Below the pieces are notes generated by a model. It made no database searches. It had not been told where the DNA came from and worked only from the letters and a program-made list of their open reading frames with translations. This document shows positions 23,681-34,296 of a stretch of 64,000 nucleotides of DNA, one piece after another. Positions within the stretch are counted from its first letter, which is position 1. Each line of letters starts with the position of its first letter. Source of the stretch: Archivesica marissinica (taxonomy: Eukaryota; Mollusca; Bivalvia; Venerida; Vesicomyidae); contig CM026403.1 of the NCBI GenBank assembly GCA_014843695.1, positions 7,703,728 through 7,767,727 on the forward strand, in the 5' to 3' direction. The position numbers and the translations under genes are program-made.

Positions 23681-23689
23681 GTTACTACA

Positions 23690-24008
23690 ATATAATGTAA
23701 AAAAATTCATGTCCACATGGGTCAAGTAAATGACTCGAGGATACTGGTACATACATAGTACATTAGTTATACGTTATAGCAATGAAAATGACATGTTCAT
23801 GTCCACCAAGGTACTGGAAATGACTCCAGGACAAGACAATTATACATCAACCAAATGAAACTGACAAGTTTATATCCAAACGTGTCACGGAAATCACTCA
23901 AAATACAAAACAAATCACACAACAAATTGATTAGGCTCTAATAGAGCTCATTAAAAATGTAATGCAAAAAGTAAAATATGGGAATATCATTCTCAGTCAA
24001 CTTCAACT
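23690..24008. other. Unique spacer
   Basis: It holds two diverged copies of a ~90-bp direct repeat (CATGTCCACATGGGTCAAGT and TCATGTCCACCAAGGTACTG). No gene seen. Confidence 0.4.
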
Positions 24009-24011
24009 ATA

Positions 24012-25338
24012 CTGAATCAAAAAAGAAACGATACCAAACTAAAAATGACGTAAAACGGATAAAACCATAGAAAGGTTTAATATATTATTACGTATCAGTA
24101 CCGGGTATCTTATTGCAACGTCAGCCAACCATAAACACAGGTAAATAAACACCCGATAATCCTGGAACGCCGAATTTCCGATTTGCACGTGCTCCTCAAC
24201 AAAAAAAAACCGGTTTATTGTACTGGTATTGCATTATCATCGAGGAAAAACACCTTACATACCCATTGTTACCTCTAACAAAATGCCTAGGCTAAACCGC
24301 AATCAGAAAATGCGTGCCATTGGCATGATTGACGGCGGTTTACGTCAGCATGACGTCGCAAATCGACTCAGGGTTACGCGGATCACCATAACACGTCTAC
24401 TTCGACGTTATCGAACACATGGATCGGTGGACGACCGTCCAAGATCTGGGACCGTCACATTCGGACGTCACATTTACGTGATCGGTTCCTACCTGCTACG
24501 CACACAGCTGCCGTTACTCCTGGGATGACCAACAATCACATCAGTGCACAAACAGTCAGGAACCGGCTCGGTGAACATGGCATTCGTGGCTTGCGTCAAG
24601 CGGATGGCAGAGAGCGGGTATATCGCAGACGCGGTGAACGTTATGCCGACGCATGTGTACGTCAGGTCGATCTGTTCGGGGGCGGAAGCGTTATGGCGTG
24701 GGGCGGTATCACCTTCGGCAGTCGCACTGAACTGTTAGTGGTGGACGGGAACCTAAACGCCCAGCGGTACTGTGATGAGATCCTTGCGCCAGTTGTTGTG
24801 CCGTTCTTTAACGCCAACAGAAACGTCACACTGTTCCAACAGGACAACGCCAGGTGTCATAATGCTCGGATTTCCACCACATTATTGGAGCAGAACAATA
24901 TTGAAACCCTGCCGTGGCCTGCTTTGTCACCAGACTTGTCACCCATAGAACATTTGTGGGATACGTTAGACCGCCGCGTCAGATGACGTCAGCCGGTAAC
25001 GTTAAACCAACTGAGGGATGTTTTGCATCAGGAGTGGACAAATATTGACCAGCAAGAGATTCAGACACTCTTCCGTTCGATGCGACGGCGGTGCATTGCA
25101 GTGAGAGACGCAAATGGTGCCCATACTCGGTATTGACGTCTGTGTGAAAACTCCATTAGACCCCTGTCCGACGAATTACGCCATCACGCAGCAGACAGTT
25201 TCGGAGGCTCATTATGCTTTATGTGCTCCTCTTTCAAACATGTTGGACTATCATCTTATGAATTTTCAAAGAATTTTCTTAATAAATGTTGAAATTATAG
25301 ACACATAAACACCAGGTATCGTTTCTTTTTTGACTCAG
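24012..25338 (+). mobile_element. Tc1/mariner element with TA target site
   Basis: The inverted ends CTGAATCAAAAAAGAAACGA and the complement of CTGAGTCAAAAAAGAAACGA are ~25 bp long and bounded by TA (24010-24011, 25339-25340). The element is about 1.33 kb and carries a broken transposase. Confidence 0.9.
24283..25135 (+). pseudogene. Tc1-like transposase, internally deleted
   Basis: From MPRLNRNQKMRAIGMIDGGL at 24283 the N-terminal helix-turn-helix (DVANRLRVTRITITRLLRRY) is intact. The frame breaks after DDRPRSG (~24450) and resumes near 24486 (HTAAVTPGMTNNHISAQTVR). Between GIRGLRQ and ADGRERVYRRRGERY (about 24603) the segment that normally holds the first catalytic Asp is missing. The second Asp (FQQDNARCH) and the Glu (SPDLSPIEHLWD) remain with 34 residues between them, the DD34E spacing of Tc1. 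After DRRVR a stop at 24984-24986 interrupts the C-terminus, which remains recognisable to about 25130. With D1 gone and two further lesions this copy cannot make transposase. It is clearly a separate class from the nuclease/CXC elements here. Confidence 0.95.
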
Positions 25339-25351
25339 TATATTATATGCT

Positions 25352-25475
25352 ACAGTAGTTTAATCGCTCTCGAGACCTCATTCCTGATGGAATCCCATCG
25401 CGTGAAAGAGATGGGTCAATGATTTAAGTGTCTTGCCTAAGGACATCATCACGGTATCAATAACTCTTCCCTACA
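25352..25475 (-). mobile_element. Family B SINE, 3' fragment
   Basis: GCTCTCGAGACCTCATTCCT and the CTTGCCTAAGG block match 11849-12081. The tRNA head is absent. Confidence 0.7.
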
Positions 25476-25609
25476 CTTTTCCAACCAATCCTAGTCCACT
25501 ATATCAATAACATCATCTGACCTTATAATGTTTGTCATACTATTCTATATATAGAAGGATGACTCAGCAAACTATGGTACAGCCTACATGTACACAGGAT
25601 ACACCATAT

Positions 25610-26086
25610 TTAACTCTTTGCACGCAAGTGATGAAAATAACAGTCAAAGACGTCATGCAATTTCACTAGAATTTGGCTGTCCGATTAGCGCAGTGGTTAG
25701 CGCGCTCGCTTCTCACCAATGCAACCAGGGTTCGATCCTCGGACCAGGAAGTATGTGAGATGGTACGGTGGTCGCCAGATTGAACAGGTGGGTTTTCTCC
25801 GGGTACTCCGGTTTCCTCCCACAAGAATGACCACATTTACGCTTTCATCTGCGCCAACGAGATTGATTAATATAAGTTGTTAGAACTTGCTTCGCAATCG
25901 TTGTAAAATAAATAAAGTTTAAACTTAAACTAGAATTATGTCATATTTTACACAATTCTAATGAAATTACATCATTTCCAGAGATTTCAGTTACGAATAA
26001 GAAAAACAAATTAATGAACTTTGTCGTCTGCTGCAATTATAATAACTATATATCGCCTTTATTTTACCCACAGCATGCAGAGTTAA
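25610..26086. mobile_element. TTAA-type MITE, GCATGCTGGG family, containing a SINE
   Basis: The left end TTTAACTCTTTGCACGC and the right end GCATGCAGAGTTAAA are inverted, with TTAA at both tips. The family A SINE at 25674-25928 sits inside. Related copies are at 9285, 12240 and 40205. Confidence 0.75.
25674..25928 (+). mobile_element. tRNA-derived SINE, family A, conserved central domain
   Basis: The head has box A-like TTAGCGCAGTGGTTAGCGCG and box B-like GGTTCGATCCTCGG. The body carries GTGGGTTTTCTCCGGGTACT and CCGGTTTCCTCCCA, a central domain I recall from widespread animal SINEs. The tail is TTGTAAAATAAATAAAG. Target duplication ACTAGAATT at 25665-25673 and 25929-25937. Confidence 0.95.
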
Positions 26087-26316
26087 AAAAGTACAGACAG
26101 TTCAATTAACATCTGTGTGAAAATAAAAATATCTCAATTTACATATAAACTGCATTTATCAAACAGTATGTCACATGCGAAAAATCTGTATAAAGTACTG
26201 CATACATGTACTTCTTCACTCAGTTACCAGGGATACATGTACGTGCGTGCTACTGTAACATTTCTGATGGCATTCACATTGCGGCTGTTCTAAGTTATTT
26301 ATTTAGTCGGGGTGAA

Positions 26317-26342
26317 ACCCCCCCCCCACCCCCCCCCACCCC
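26317..26342. repeat. Poly-C tract
   Basis: Three C runs are separated by single A residues, a possible i-motif/G-quadruplex sequence and a known sequencing hazard. Confidence 0.8.
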
Positions 26343-26629
26343 GAAATTATATTTTCAAGAAAATTTTGCTCAATAAACCTGAATGGGTGGCATCATTTTT
26401 CAAGAAATGGTAGGACGGCATTAACTTCCAGGGCAGGAGAGCGGGAGAAGTGTTGCATGTGTGCGAGTATATGAAGGTCTGCCCGTCTGATTGCACTGTA
26501 AGTGGGCGCACAAAGGTCGCTCACCCGTTGAGGCTTGACCTCGACGTGTCGTGTCCCCCCACGTCTTAACGATATAGTTTAGTTCCAAAACGATAACTTT
26601 AATGCCTAAATTTAGTATAATTTAGATCT

Positions 26630-27235
26630 CAAAACATGCTCTTGGTTGAACACAATCACGAAACTTGCACAGAAAAAAAGCATGAAACTTGTTAGCATGA
26701 AACATACTCTTGGTTGAACAAATGCATGGAACTTACTCTTGGTTGAACAAATGCATGGAACATACTCTTGGTTGAAAATAAACAATAAACTTGCTCTTGG
26801 TTAAACAAATGCATGGAACATACTCTTGGTTGAAAATAAACAATAAACTTGCTCTTGGTTAAACAAATGCATGGAACATACTCTTGGTTGAAAATAAACA
26901 ATAAACTTGCTCTTGGTTAAACAAATGCATGGAACATACTCTTGGTTGAAAATAAACATTAAACTTGCTCTTGGTTAAACAAATGCATGGAACATACTCT
27001 TGGTTGAAAATAAACAATAAACATGCTCTTGGTTGAACAAAAGCATGAAACATACTCTTGGTTCAACAAAAGCATGACACTTGCTCTTGGTTGAAAGTAA
27101 ACATTAAACTTGCTCTTGGTTGAGCACAATTATGAAAATTGCTCTTAAACAAAATAATGAACCTTGCTACTGGTTGAACACAATTACAAAACTTGCTCTT
27201 AACAAATGCATGAAACGTGTTAGCATGACACTTAC
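26630..27235. repeat. ~28-30-bp array of units resembling the adjacent exon's 5' splice site
   Basis: About 17 units each contain CTCTTGGTTGAA or CTCTTGGTTAAA next to CATA, CTTA or CTTG. On the minus strand this reads CAACCAAGAG followed by TATG, TAAG or CAAG. The exon ending at 27236 finishes CAACCAAGA|GTAAGT, so the array is a multiplied version of that exon/intron junction. Alternate units form a ~58-bp higher-order repeat between 26761 and 27020. Confidence 0.85.
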
Positions 27236-27781
27236 TCTTGGTTGATTTGGAAGTTCCCTGGTTTGCTGTACATGATCCCTGGTATGCTGTACATGCTCCC
27301 TGATATGCTGTACATGATCCCTGTTATGCTGTACATGATCCCTGGTAGGCTGTACATGCTCCCTGGTAGGCTGTACATGCTCTCTGGTAGGCTGTACATG
27401 CTCTCTGGGATGCTGTACATGATCCCTGGTAGGCTGTACATGATCCCTGGTAGGCTGTACATGCTCCCTGGTAGGCTGTACATGCTCTCTGGGATGCTGT
27501 ACATGCTCCCTGGTAGGCTGTACATGCTCCCTGGTACGCTGTACATGCTCCCTGGTAGGCTGTACATGCTCTCTGGTAGGCTGTACATGCTCCCTGGTAG
27601 GCTGTACATGCTCTCTGGGACGCTGAACATGCTCCCGTGGACTCAAGTAATGTGATGATAGAATCTGACTATGTTCAGGTACATAATCCAGGCGAGCCAA
27701 AGGCCGTTCTAAAGCTTCGTCCGGATAATTCATTGGCCCGTCATGGCGAGACCTTCTTGGCTTTTCCAAGAAAAACTCCAT
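27236..27781 (-). CDS. Probable first coding exon with 21-bp in-frame minisatellite
   Basis: On the minus strand an ATGG start (AAAAATGG) at 27781 opens a frame of 182 codons ending at CAAGA|GTAAGT, a near-consensus 5' splice site, in phase 0. The first ~50 residues are unique and charged (MEFFLEKPRRSRHDGPMNYP, then ALERPLARLDYVPEHSQILS). They are followed by about 18 copies of a seven-residue T-R-E-H-V-Q-P repeat and a short unique end ELPNQPR. The repeat is basic/acidic, rich in His and Gln, and probably disordered or helical. A complex non-repeat N-terminus plus start context and donor argue for a real exon. The sequence beyond the donor in the same frame is not credible coding. I do not recognise the protein. 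Whether it joins the exons at 13.2 and 6.9 kb is inference from strand and order only. Confidence 0.55.
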
Positions 27782-27789
27782 TTTTGCCG

Positions 27790-28588
27790 AAATAATTTAA
27801 TCCGTTATACATGTAATCCACTGACAAATATTTATCGTTCCATTGAAATCCAGTGTTTAAATTGTTGCTTGTATGGTATAGCACGGATTATACATGACAA
27901 TGACAAAGCTTGTATCTACTCCAATATATACAATCATAAATGATAAAAGTCAAAGAAATGCTCTTGTACCAGTCTGCATTTAACACTTTTTCGATATTCA
28001 ATATAATCCTACACAGACTTTCGTCTTTGGACTAGGGAGCAAATAATCAACACAAATTATTTGCTGTTCAAAGACTGTTATATATATTTGAACAGTCAAA
28101 TTAATTTTAAAAAATTGCATGATTTTATCATAATAATTTGAACTTTCAAAATGCAAACATATGTATCACATTAACTCCAATGTGTGCCACTTTCCAGCTG
28201 ACAAGTATTTGACCTTGAGAAGGTGAAGCTCACATTCAAAACACAAACTAAATGCTGAAGGCTGTTAACATATTTGAATGGTCAAATTAATAACTGTATG
28301 CATAAATTCTAAATTCCAAAATGTGATTGTATATTATATTATATTGACAATAATACCTATTGAAACAAAAGCCAGTGTGTGCCACCATTTAGTCGACTTG
28401 TATTTGACTGTGAGTAGGTCAAGGTCACAATCTGTTTTAAGGTTCATGACCTTAAAAGTCTCAAGGTCATAATCCAAATCATATTCAAGGCGGAACACTA
28501 GAGAGCAAGAATAGTTTAGGGTGAATATCAGAACATGAGGTATGATGGAGTTATGGCCAAATGTTTTGTTTTAATCAGTCAAATGTCA
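27790..28588. other. Unique region upstream of the first exon
   Basis: If the exon at 27781 is real, its promoter should lie here on the minus strand; I see no clear TATA box or CpG-rich stretch. 28150-28560 contains diverged AAGGTCA-type repeats (CAAGGTCACAA, GACCTTAAAAG) suggestive of an old element. Confidence 0.3.
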
Positions 28589-28590
28589 TA

Positions 28591-28772
28591 TACAGTCAAA
28601 CCTGTGTTAAGCAGCCAGCCAAGGGAATCACAGAAAATGGCTGCTTAGCATAGGTGGCTGCTTAATAGAGGTCAAATGAATAATAAAACAACATATTGGG
28701 AATCTGGAAACTGGCTGCTTAATACAGGTTGGCTGCTTAATAGAGGTGACCACTAACACAGGTTTGACTGTA
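28591..28772. mobile_element. Small palindromic MITE (182 bp)
   Basis: The perfect 19-bp TIR TACAGTCAAACCTGTGTTA has its complement at the other end. Inside, the ~20-bp motif GGCTGCTTAATAGAGGT is repeated. TA/AT lies at both borders. The element has no coding capacity. Confidence 0.85.
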
Positions 28773-29037
28773 TATGTGAAAGATTTTAATATGATAGTGA
28801 TTTGGTATATTCCACATGTTGGTATATTCCACTATATTTATAAATGAGATGAAGAAGATAAGACCAACATTCAAGTTTTGAGAAGGGACAAAGCTAAGAC
28901 TATAACTGGTATGTTTCAAGAACAGTCAAGCTAACATATGCACAACATTGATTCTACAATTACTGGAGAAAACTTGTTGAATTGTTTTTTTCCCATGTAA
29001 ATGATGACTATAGATTCATCTTGGTTCTGTATGTGAC

Positions 29038-29339
29038 CAGGGTTCATTCTAGGTCAGAATTTTTGGGAGAAGTGAGAAAGCGCGTGATCGATTCCTTAAA
29101 TGGTGTTTTTTAATATACTTCTGCAAAATAGGGTTAAAATGCACAGTACAACCATTAAATACAACATTTGAATAGAAAGAGTGTTTTATAATGGGTCAGT
29201 GTATCTTACTAGACAACATTTTGTTTGAAAATCGTAAAAACCAAACTTTTTTTTTAGGGGGAAGTGGGGCCCCCAGAGGGCAAAGTCAGGGTCCCTAGGG
29301 TGACAATTTCGCCCACATCGCCCTCTAAACTGATCCCTG
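29038..29339. mobile_element. hAT-like MITE (copy B)
   Basis: CAGGGTTCATTCTAGG at the left and CTAAACTGATCCCTG at the right, with the same interior as 9901-10159. GTGAC lies directly outside both ends (29033-29037, 29340-29344), a partial target duplication. Confidence 0.75.
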
Positions 29340-29595
29340 GTGACCACCTAATATTCTATTTATCCTACATTCTAAGTGTGCACCCGACACAAAAACAAAC
29401 AAACTAGCCATGACAGCTTACAAATTCGCTACGCACTTGGTAATATGTTGCGCATTGATATTTCTATTTATATCCACGGTTAGCCCTATGACGTCACGAA
29501 AGCTTTATTAGGCACTGACTAATAAAGCAAAATTTATTAGACAGGCCGTTTTTGTACGTTATTTCGCATGAAGGTAGGATAAAAATAAATATGTA

Positions 29596-29806
29596 TGTAT
29601 GTTCCATTAATGTCAAACCCCTTGCGGGGATGTCACAGACATGTTTTCCTGGGCAAGCTTAGCCAACCTAAGTGGTTAACCAGTACTAAGCAATGTGTGT
29701 GAGGTGCCTTGCTCAATGACACTACATACATGGCCTAACTGAGTATCGAACCCGGGACCGATCGATTCCAAATCCGACGCTCTACCACTGGACCATGGAT
29801 GCCACC
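29596..29806 (-). mobile_element. tRNA-derived SINE, family E
   Basis: The minus strand starts with a compact tRNA-like head: ATGGTCCAGTGGTAGAGCG (box A), a TGG anticodon-like loop, CCGGGTTCGATACTC (box B). A ~140-bp body includes CCTCACACACATTGCTTAGT. It is seen once in this window. Ends are approximate. Confidence 0.75.
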
Positions 29807-29819
29807 AATATGGGTGCTA

Positions 29820-30350
29820 CAAAGCCAACATTATAAACAGGCTTCATTAAGCATCAAAGTAAAAAATGTAAATCACGGACAAAATTAATTTACTTGCATC
29901 AAAATAATTTATATACTCCTTGAAAAAAGGAACAAGGCTAGAAAGATTCTAAAATATTTGACCTGACCTTTTCGTTTATTTCATTAAGTCAGCAAGTTAG
30001 AAAGATAGCCATCAACGTAGAGATTGTGTCACATAGAGATTGTGTCACGCAATGTTTCCGATCCACCCAGAGATGTATACTTCTACGCCTAAATGTTTAC
30101 TTTTCATTAAAATACCAGAGACATGAAAGATGACTATTAACATCATAAGCATGGCCACAATAGTAGACCTGGCTGATTAGACTTAAATACCGCTAACTAT
30201 TATAATTTCAAGGCTGAACACCTTTATGTCAGTTTCACATTCACAGGCAATGAATTTGAGTTTAAATCACACATGTGAATATCGCACATCTACTGGCTAA
30301 GACACATGTTTCCAGCTAGTTTCACCCATGTGGAATTTCCTTATCTTTAA
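29820..30350. other. Unique spacer
   Basis: No coding signal. One short direct duplication, TAGAGATTGTGTCAC, occurs near 30017-30050. Confidence 0.4.
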
Positions 30351-30359
30351 CTCCACATG

Positions 30360-32406
30360 ACAGTGGACAGTACAATACCAAAACAACATTCCTCCACCAT
30401 TGACAGGGGAGAACAACAACTTCAAAGTGGACAGTACTATACCAAAACAACATCCCTCCACCATTGACAGGGGATAACAACAACTTCAAAGTGGACAGTA
30501 CTATACCAAAACAACATTCCTCCACCATTGGCAGGGGAGAACAACAACTTCAAAGTGGACAGTACTATACCAAAACAACATTCCTCCACCATTGGCAGGG
30601 GAGAACAACAACTTCAAAGTGGACAGTACTATACCAAAACAACATCCCTCCACCATTGACAGGGGATAACAACAACTTCAAAGTGGACAGTACTATACCA
30701 AAACAACATCCCTCCACCATTGACAGGGGATAACAACAACTTCAAAGTGGACAGTACTATACCAAAACAACATCCCTCCACCATTGACAGGGGATAACAA
30801 CAACTTCAAGGTGGCCGGTACAATACCAAAACAACATCCCTCCACCATTGACAGGGGATAACAACAACTTCAAAGTGGACAGTACAATACAAAAACAACA
30901 TCCATCCACCATTGCCAGAAGATAACAACAACTTCAAAGTGGACAGTACTATACCAAAACAACATCCCTCCACCATTGACAGGGGATAACAACAACTTCA
31001 AGGTGGCCAGTACAATACCAAAACAACATCCCTCCACCATTGACAGGGGATAACAACAACTTCAAAGTGGACAGTACTATACCAAAACAACATCCCTCCA
31101 CCATTGACAGGGGATAACAACAACTTCAAAGTGGACAGTACTATACCAAAACAACATCCCTCCACCATTGACAGGGGATAACAACAACTTCAAAGTGGAC
31201 AGTACTATACCAAAACAACATCCCTCCACCATTGACAGGGGATAACAACAACTTCAAAGTGGACAGTACTATACCAAAACAACATCCCTCCACCATTGAC
31301 AGGGGATAACAACAACTTCAAGGTGGACAGTACTATACAAAAACAACATCCATCCACCATTGCCAGAAGATAACAACAACTTCAAAGTGGACAGTACAAT
31401 ACAAAAACAACATCCATCCACCATTGCCAGAAGATAACAACAACTTCAAAGTGGACAGTACTATACCAAAACAACATCCCTCCACCATTGACAGGGGATA
31501 ACAACAACTTCAAGGTGGCCAGTACAATACCAAAACAACATCCCTCCACCATTGACAGGGATAACAACAACTTCAAAGTGGACAGTACTATACCAAAACA
31601 ACATCCCTCCACCATTGACAGGGGATAACAACAACTTCAAAGTGGACAGTACTATACAAAAACAACATCCATCCACCATTGCCAGAAGATAACAACAACT
31701 TCAAAGTGGACAGTACTATACCAAAACAACATCCCTCCACCATTGCCAGAAGATAACAACAACTTCAAAGTGGACAGTACTATACCAAAACAACATCCCT
31801 CCACCATTGCCAGAAGATAACAACAACTTCAAAGTGGACAGTACTATACCAAAACAACATCCCTCCACCATTGACAGGGGATAACAACAACTTCAAAGTG
31901 GACAGTACTATACCAAAACAACATCCCTCCACCATTGACAGGGGATAACAACAACTTCAAAGTGGACAGTACTATACCAAAACAACATCCCTCCACCATT
32001 GACAGAAGATAACAACAACTTCAAAGTGGACAGTACTATACCAAAACAACATCCCTCCACCATTGACAGGGGATAACAACAACTTCAAGGTGGACAGTAC
32101 TATACCAAAACAACATCCCTCCACCATTGACAGGGGATAACAACAACTTCAAAGTGGACAGTACTATACCAAAACAACATCCCTCCACCATTGACAGGGG
32201 ATAACAACAACTTCAAGTGGACAGTACTATACCAAAACAACATCCCTCCACCATTGACAGGGGATAACAACAACTTCAAAGTGGACAGTACTATACCAAA
32301 ACAACATCCCTCCACCATTGACAGGGGATAACAACAACTTCAAAGTGGACAGTACTATACCAAAACAACATCCCTCCACCATTGCCAGAAGATAACAACA
32401 ACTTAA
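30360..32406. repeat. 64-bp satellite array, about 32 copies
   Basis: The spacing of GGACAGTACTATACC is exactly 64 bp (for example 30429 and 30493). Two unit variants, ACAGGGGATAAC and CCAGAAGATAAC, intermix, and a GTGGCCAGTACAATACC variant recurs in similar neighbourhoods (30812, 31002, 31512). Reverse-strand ORFs of 68-77 codons are repeat by-products. Confidence 0.98.
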
Positions 32407-32409
32407 AGT

Positions 32410-33372
32410 CAGTAAAAGAATTCAAACAGAATGTTCACACAGTCTGATCAATTATTCTACAAGCACAGAGTAAATCCAAATGGGTTTGACATGAGGTAGG
32501 ACTTTGTTTATTAAAATAAACAACAACAAAATAACAAAAAAACAAAAGCTTGCACGGAACTTGTTATGATTTGAAACAACAAAACAGAAAAAGTAAATAA
32601 AATACAGGGTTCTAAGCATTTCTTTAAAATTTACCATCACAAAAAATAGCCCTGACAAAAAGGCTACATGTAGAATAAAAATAAATCCTGGTTTATAATC
32701 CATATAACAATAAGCTTGATCAATCATGGTAAGTTATGACCATTTAAATTAACAAGTTGTATATCCGAAACACTAAACACAATACATACAAAGTGATAGA
32801 ATTAAACTCCTTTTCGAAAGTATCACTGTAAAATAAGAACATAATATTATCCGAAATCTAACAAGCTTTGTTCGCATGTAATTCTTGTTGTTATGGTCCA
32901 AATTCTAAAATCTCCCACCACAGGTGCCGGTATATAAACGATCATTATTAATTCATTCAAATTTATAATAGTCATCCACATTTCATTAATATCAACACCC
33001 TATCTCGGTTATTCAGGTCAAATACTCTGCAAAAACGTATGTTTTCATAATCCATGACCCTGAAAACAATACGTTTGGTCATGAATTAGTGATTTGGTGA
33101 TATTAAATTCTAACCCGAACCACAGTGGCATTGTTTTGAAAATCCTCTATTGTTGAAATAACCATATGGGGGGAATAACATGAAAACCAATACAATACAC
33201 TTGTATACTATAATAAATGATACATTTTAATATCAGGACCGGGCATCCATATCACCTTTAGTATGTATGCATACTTCAACTATGCTCATATCTGATGGGC
33301 AGGAAGATCAGAACAAATATCTTATCTATGCAAATGTTAACGTTATTATTATTGATGTGTTTCCTACTCTTT
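32410..33372. other. Unique AT-rich spacer
   Basis: A 91-codon minus-strand ORF (32452-32727) is Phe/Ile/Leu-rich as expected of AT-rich random sequence. I do not call it. Confidence 0.4.
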
Positions 33373-33374
33373 TT

Positions 33375-33619
33375 TTAACCCATTCAACCCCAAGTAACTG
33401 ACATGGACTGGTGCATGATTATTTTCAGACCAATAAATTAATAAGAAAATTACCTTTGGACCAGTTCATTTATCAAAATGGGTAATTTTATCTAAAAATA
33501 GTAATAATTATTACTGGCAAAAAATGCAGATCCTGATGAGACGACTATCATGAGCCGGCTCATCTGGATCTACACTTTTTGTAAGTCTATTTAGAGGCCT
33601 GTAGTGTTGAAAGGGTTAA
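33375..33619. mobile_element. TTAA-flanked MITE, TTCAACCCCA family
   Basis: TTAACCCATTCAACCCCAAG to GTTGAAAGGGTTAA, with the same body and internal hairpin as 11467-11712. TTAA at both ends. Confidence 0.9.
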
Positions 33620-33624
33620 TTTAG

Positions 33625-34150
33625 GTTTATTTAAAGCGACACTATATCAGTGAAAACACAAATTTCTACAGAATGTATTTTCCTATTATATGGTATAAAT
33701 TATTTTTCCAAATATTTGCCTCAAATACTGAGTATTTCAACTAATAAACAAACGTCGTATATGCGGTTTGTTGACATAACAAAATAATGTAAACATCCAT
33801 GCGTAATACAACTGGTGTATCCTGAATAACACGATTTATGGTAAATATTTACCGTTATATCTCACATTTGTGCCTATTTATTTGTAGACTATTCTTAGTT
33901 AAATTATCTCTAAACGACATTATCTCGCATTTAGTATTGACTCCGATGACAAACAAACATCAAGTCAGGAGCATGGATGACCGTTATTATATATGAAACC
34001 ATACTTTCAATCCACAAAAACACTGTTTATTGATGCAATGTTACTGTTCGAATGTATTCAGAAGAATTTGTAGTAGCAATGCATTTCTACGTGAACAAAT
34101 GCATTTAATTTGCTTTTTGTGATGTGTAATGTCGCTTTAAAATCTCTACA
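33625..34150. other. Unique spacer
   Basis: No gene or repeat recognised. Confidence 0.4.
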
Positions 34151-34164
34151 GGTTGCCCATATGA

Positions 34165-34296
34165 GCGTCGGGCAGTATACCTAACAACACCTTCCTGGGC
34201 AGGCTCCAGCGGATAACCAGTACTTGGTGCACCAATTTCTGTAAGAAACTGCCAACTTTTTCATATGAATGAGACAAAACCTGAGTGGGGCTTGAA
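34165..34296 (-). mobile_element. Family D SINE, 3' body of a copy whose head has been amplified
   Basis: GTCGGGCAGTATACCTAACA, the GGTGCACCAATTTCTGTAAG block and AACTTTTTCATATGAATGAG match 61468-61734. The tRNA box B side (CTTGAACCCGTGACCATC) passes straight into the 40-bp array. Confidence 0.9.

Noticed and set aside
27242..27655. Plus-strand 137-codon Met/Leu-rich ORF
   Set aside because: Shadow of the minus-strand exon at 27236-27781.
32452..32727. 91-codon hydrophobic minus-strand ORF
   Set aside because: Composition follows the local A/T richness; no motif, no splice context.
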